Origin: Pseudomonadota bacterium
Lineage (GTDB): Bacteria; Pseudomonadota; Alphaproteobacteria; Acetobacterales; Acetobacteraceae
Direction: 5' to 3'
NCBI GenBank assembly: GCA_021829055.1
Contig: JAJZCS010000014.1
Coordinates: forward strand, 1-17,003
Length of the DNA stretch: 17,003 nucleotides
Part shown: one piece after another, positions 14,534 to 17,003 of the stretch
Layout: each line of letters starts with the position of its first letter
Numbering within the stretch: position 1 is the stretch's first letter
Notes under the pieces: model-generated
What the model was told of the DNA's origin: nothing
Seen by the model: the letters and a program-made list of their open reading frames with translations, nothing else
The model's database searches: none
Made by a program: the position numbers and the translations under genes

Positions 14534-16260
14534 GCTGTTGCCCGGCTCTTGATCAACAATCTGGTGTATGCTCCCCCCTGAGCCATCAAGGCGCTGTGGT
14601 TGCCAGATTCGACGATTCTCCCGCCATCCAGAACGAGAATCCGATCTGACCGGCGCACAGTGGCCAATCTGTGGGCGATCATGATCGACGTTCGTCCACG
14701 CGCTAACTCGGCAATCGTCTCGACGATTTCTGCCTCGGTTTCGAGATCAAGATGCGCGGTCGCTTCATCAAGGATCAAAATCGGCGCATCCTTCAGAAAT
14801 GCCCTCGCGAGAGCAAGGCGCTGAATCTGCCCTGCCGACAAGCCGCTCCCGCCTGTACCGATTATCGTCTCGATGCCTGATGGCATGGCATCGACATCAT
14901 CCAATAGCCTTGCTCTCGCGAGGGCGCTCCGAATAGTCGTTACATCCGCATCGCGCCGGGCGAGTCGCAGATTTTCTGCGAGTGTTCCGGCAAAAAGCCG
15001 CGGTGATTGTGGCACATAAGCGATCAAGCGCCACCACGCATCCCGATCGACAGTTGTCAAAGGAACTATATTCCCGATCAACAGGCGGCCGGCGCTGGGC
15101 GCCACGAATCCCAATATCGCGGCCACCAGACTCGATTTTCCCGCCCCGGTACGACCAACGATCGCAGTCACTGACCCTGGAGGGAACACCACATTAACAT
15201 CCCGCACCGCGTAAGCGCCTTTCCTGTATTCTATTGATATCGAATCGCAAACAATGGATAGCGGACCAGGCGGTGGCAGGGCTTTGCCCCAGCGCATCGG
15301 GCCCTCAGCGTCCAACACCTCAAAAATCCGTTGGGCGGCGGCCAGGGCGCTCATTCTCGCATGGTAATGAGTTGCGAGCGCTCGCAAGGGCAGAAAAAAT
15401 TCGGGCACCAGAAGCAAGACAAGGAAAGCTGAGAAAAAGCCAATATCACCGTGGATCAGGCGGGCACCAAAGAGGACGGCGGCCAGCGCGATCGATAGTG
15501 AGGCAAAGAACTCCAAAACCGCCGACGTCAGAAACGCGACGCGCAGGCTAGCCATTGTCGTACGGCGGTAGTCATCGGAAATCCGCATGATCAGTTCGAT
15601 TTCGTCACGCACGCGACCAAACAACTTCAGTGTAGTGATTCCTTGCACCGCATCGAGAAAATGCGCACTCATTGAAAGCAATTTTCGCCATTGCCGCCGA
15701 TTGATGGCTTCTGCCTGATGGCCGACAAGGACCATGAACAATGGAATAATCGGTCCGCTGACCAGAAGAACAAGACCACTTATCAAATCCAACCTGAAAA
15801 CGACTGCTAGAATCGCCATTGGTAGCATAACCACCAGGGCCATTTGCGGCAGATAACGCGCTAAGAAAGGCTCCAAGGTCTCAATGCCGTCAAGCAAACT
15901 TGCTGCCAGTTCCCCACTTCGTTCGTTTGCCAAATAGGCTGGCCCCAAAGAGAACACATGCTGCAGAAGTGATTTCCGGAGTGAAACCTTTGCAGCTGCT
16001 GCAGCATGATAAGCTGCCACTTCGGCACCATACGTTAGAACACTGCGAAGAAAAAAAACGCCAACTAACGCAATCACGTCGTGCGACAGCGAAGTCCATG
16101 GCGTATGGTAAAAAACCACAGCGGTGACAATCCGTGCAAGCAGAACTGCTTGCACGATTGTGGCCATACCACCGCTAAAGCCAAGCACGATGGCAGTGGC
16201 GAGACTCTTGCGCGTAGCGCTCCCAGCGGCAATGAGGCGCCTCTCAATGCTGCCTGTCAT
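14521..16260 (-). CDS. cydD: Thiol reductant/haem ABC exporter, CydD subunit
   Basis: CydD is the first half of the CydDC exporter. The 579-residue protein has a six-helix membrane domain (about 20-300) and a complete nucleotide-binding domain: Walker A GRTGAGKSS (369-377), Q-loop Q418 in YVPQSPRLF, signature LSAGQ (474-478, Ala in place of the common Gly), Walker B LILDE (495-499) and switch His H530 in IAHRL. The order cydD then cydC is that of most proteobacteria. The ATG at 16260 is eight bases after the end of the OsmC-family gene, so cydD is probably read from a promoter further upstream together with it. The 3' end overlaps cydC. Confidence 0.94.
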   Translation of the reverse strand: MTGSIERRLIAAGSATRKSLATAIVLGFSGGMATIVQAVLLARIVTAVVFYHTPWTSLSHDVIALVGVFFLRSVLTYGAEVAAYHAAAAAKVSLRKSLLQHVFSLGPAYLANERSGELAASLLDGIETLEPFLARYLPQMALVVMLPMAILAVVFRLDLISGLVLLVSGPIIPLFMVLVGHQAEAINRRQWRKLLSMSAHFLDAVQGITTLKLFGRVRDEIELIMRISDDYRRTTMASLRVAFLTSAVLEFFASLSIALAAVLFGARLIHGDIGFFSAFLVLLLVPEFFLPLRALATHYHARMSALAAAQRIFEVLDAEGPMRWGKALPPPGPLSIVCDSISIEYRKGAYAVRDVNVVFPPGSVTAIVGRTGAGKSSLVAAILGFVAPSAGRLLIGNIVPLTTVDRDAWWRLIAYVPQSPRLFAGTLAENLRLARRDADVTTIRSALARARLLDDVDAMPSGIETIIGTGGSGLSAGQIQRLALARAFLKDAPILILDEATAHLDLETEAEIVETIAELARGRTSIMIAHRLATVRRSDRILVLDGGRIVESGNHSALMAQGGAYTRLLIKSRATACAT

Positions 16261-16267
16261 GCAGGGT

Positions 16268-16714
16268 TCATGTTTTGAGGAGCGCGCCAGCCCCGTCCGT
16301 TACTGATACTTTTATAGGAATTCCACGCGCCACTGAGGCGCCGACAGTGCAGAACTGCTCAAATTGCCCGAGAATTCGGTCAAGATGACTGATCGCTGAC
16401 GCTGCATTTTCAAATTTGATTATGATATCAATATTTTGTACACGCAGACGATTATTTTCATCCCGACCAATCGCTGCGGTCGCCGTCGTTGTGATTGTGC
16501 CGGGAGATTCACGGAACTTTGTCATCGCAAAATGGAAGCTCGACGACATACAAGCGCCCACGGAAGCTAGTAACAAGCTGACTGGATTTGGTCCAACACC
16601 GGTGCCTAACGGTTCAGGTTCGTCCGACACCAGCTTTGGCAAAACGGGCGAAAATTCAGTCTGGAATTGATAATTATGAAGCTGTCGTAACGTCACGGTT
16701 TGGGTTTCTGGCAT
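16268..16714 (-). CDS. OsmC/Ohr-family protein (thiol-based peroxidase-like)
   Basis: OsmC/Ohr proteins reduce organic hydroperoxides with a pair of Cys residues. I place the start at the ATG at 16714 (148 residues), because AGGAGG lies five bases upstream; the in-frame GTG at 16732 would overlap that site. The two family Cys are present: C55 in PVSLLLASVGACMSSSF and C122 in QFCTVGASVARGIPI, at near-normal separation. It is closer to general OsmC-like proteins than to Ohr, so the substrate is open. It is cytoplasmic, 33 bases downstream of the MBL-hydrolase gene and seven bases before cydD. That tight packing suggests a shared transcript and a role in thiol or peroxide balance linked to cyd assembly. 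Confidence 0.88.
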   Translation of the reverse strand: MPETQTVTLRQLHNYQFQTEFSPVLPKLVSDEPEPLGTGVGPNPVSLLLASVGACMSSSFHFAMTKFRESPGTITTTATAAIGRDENNRLRVQNIDIIIKFENAASAISHLDRILGQFEQFCTVGASVARGIPIKVSVTDGAGALLKT

Positions 16715-16747
16715 CTGTGCCTCCTTTGTCACGTACGGGTTTCAGCA

Positions 16748-17003
16748 TTAGATAACGTTTACCGGAATCTTCAGATATCGACGACCGTTGCTTTCCGCCT
16801 TTGGAAGATGTCCCGCACGCATATTTACTTGGATCGATGGCAAAATGAGTCGCGGCATTAAAAGCTCAGCATCCCGCTGTTGACGTATGCGGACAAACGT
16901 ATCTTCATCGATACCTTCATGCACATGAACGTTGTTGATGCGCTCGTCCTGTACAGTCGTTTCCCACGCATACCGTGTACGGCTGACAGGCAGATAATCG
17001 TGA
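16748..17003 (-). CDS. MBL-fold metallo-hydrolase, C-terminal 85 residues (5' end outside the window)
   Basis: The minus frame enters at 17002 and ends at a TAA at 16748-16750. It reads YLPVSRTRYAWETTV, NNVHVHEGIDEDTFVRIRQQ, then LLMPRLILPSIQVNMRAGHL and finally NGRRYLKIPVNVI. This tail (HVHEG, MPRLILPS-QVNMRAG, YLK-P-N) is one I associate with MBL-fold hydrolases of the ETHE1/Blh persulfide-dioxygenase-like group, which oxidise glutathione persulfide in sulfide detoxification. The metal-binding HxHxDH motif would lie in the missing part, so neither activity nor the subgroup can be confirmed. It is on the same strand as the OsmC gene, 33 bases upstream of its start, and probably heads the operon or belongs to it. 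Confidence 0.7.
   Translation of the reverse strand, partial: HDYLPVSRTRYAWETTVQDERINNVHVHEGIDEDTFVRIRQQRDAELLMPRLILPSIQVNMRAGHLPKAESNGRRYLKIPVNVI

Overview
The window looks like a chromosomal segment of an alphaproteobacterium, most likely of the Acetobacteraceae/Rhodospirillales. This rests on the style of UvrC, LolA and the M17 aminopeptidase and on an xthA/lolA neighbourhood; no rRNA or other marker gene is present, so the placement is inference. I see no tRNA, rRNA or CRISPR array.

Layout, left to right. (a) 1-560 is insertion-sequence debris: the 5' part of an IS5-like transposase, then an IS630-type transposase 3' fragment that carries an amber stop and a fold-back inversion. (b) 565-5487 is a minus-strand block of housekeeping genes, read right to left: pepA (M17 leucyl aminopeptidase), a MarR regulator, lolA (lipoprotein carrier), a class I glutamine-amidotransferase-like hydrolase (PuuD/peptidase C26 type) and xthA (exonuclease III). 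(c) 5698-6773 is a dead IS607-type element: a frameshifted tnpA serine recombinase overlapping an internally deleted tnpB. (d) 6774-7461 is an AT-rich non-coding stretch with one perfect DnaA box, several near matches, a perfect IHF consensus and short dyads; it is a candidate replication origin. (e) 7462-9351 is uvrC on the plus strand. (f) 9490-17003 is a minus-strand respiratory block, in transcription order: an MBL-fold hydrolase (5' end outside the window), an OsmC-family peroxidase-like protein, cydD, cydC, then after a short gap with a dyad and possible promoter, cydA, cydB, an N-terminally extended cydX and a 32-residue single-helix small ORF.

How the genes fit together. CydAB plus the CydX-like subunit form a bd-type quinol oxidase in the inner membrane, and CydDC is the ABC exporter needed to assemble it. 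The adjoining OsmC protein and MBL hydrolase (resembling persulfide-dioxygenase-type enzymes) suggest a combined respiratory and thiol/peroxide/sulfide stress locus; that functional link is inference. UvrC (nucleotide excision repair) and XthA (base excision repair) are unrelated to the oxidase.

The main points for follow-up are the extended CydX, the unlisted 32-residue ORF two bases after it, the DnaA-box cluster upstream of uvrC, the fold-back inversion in the IS630 remnant, and the MBL-OsmC-cyd linkage.
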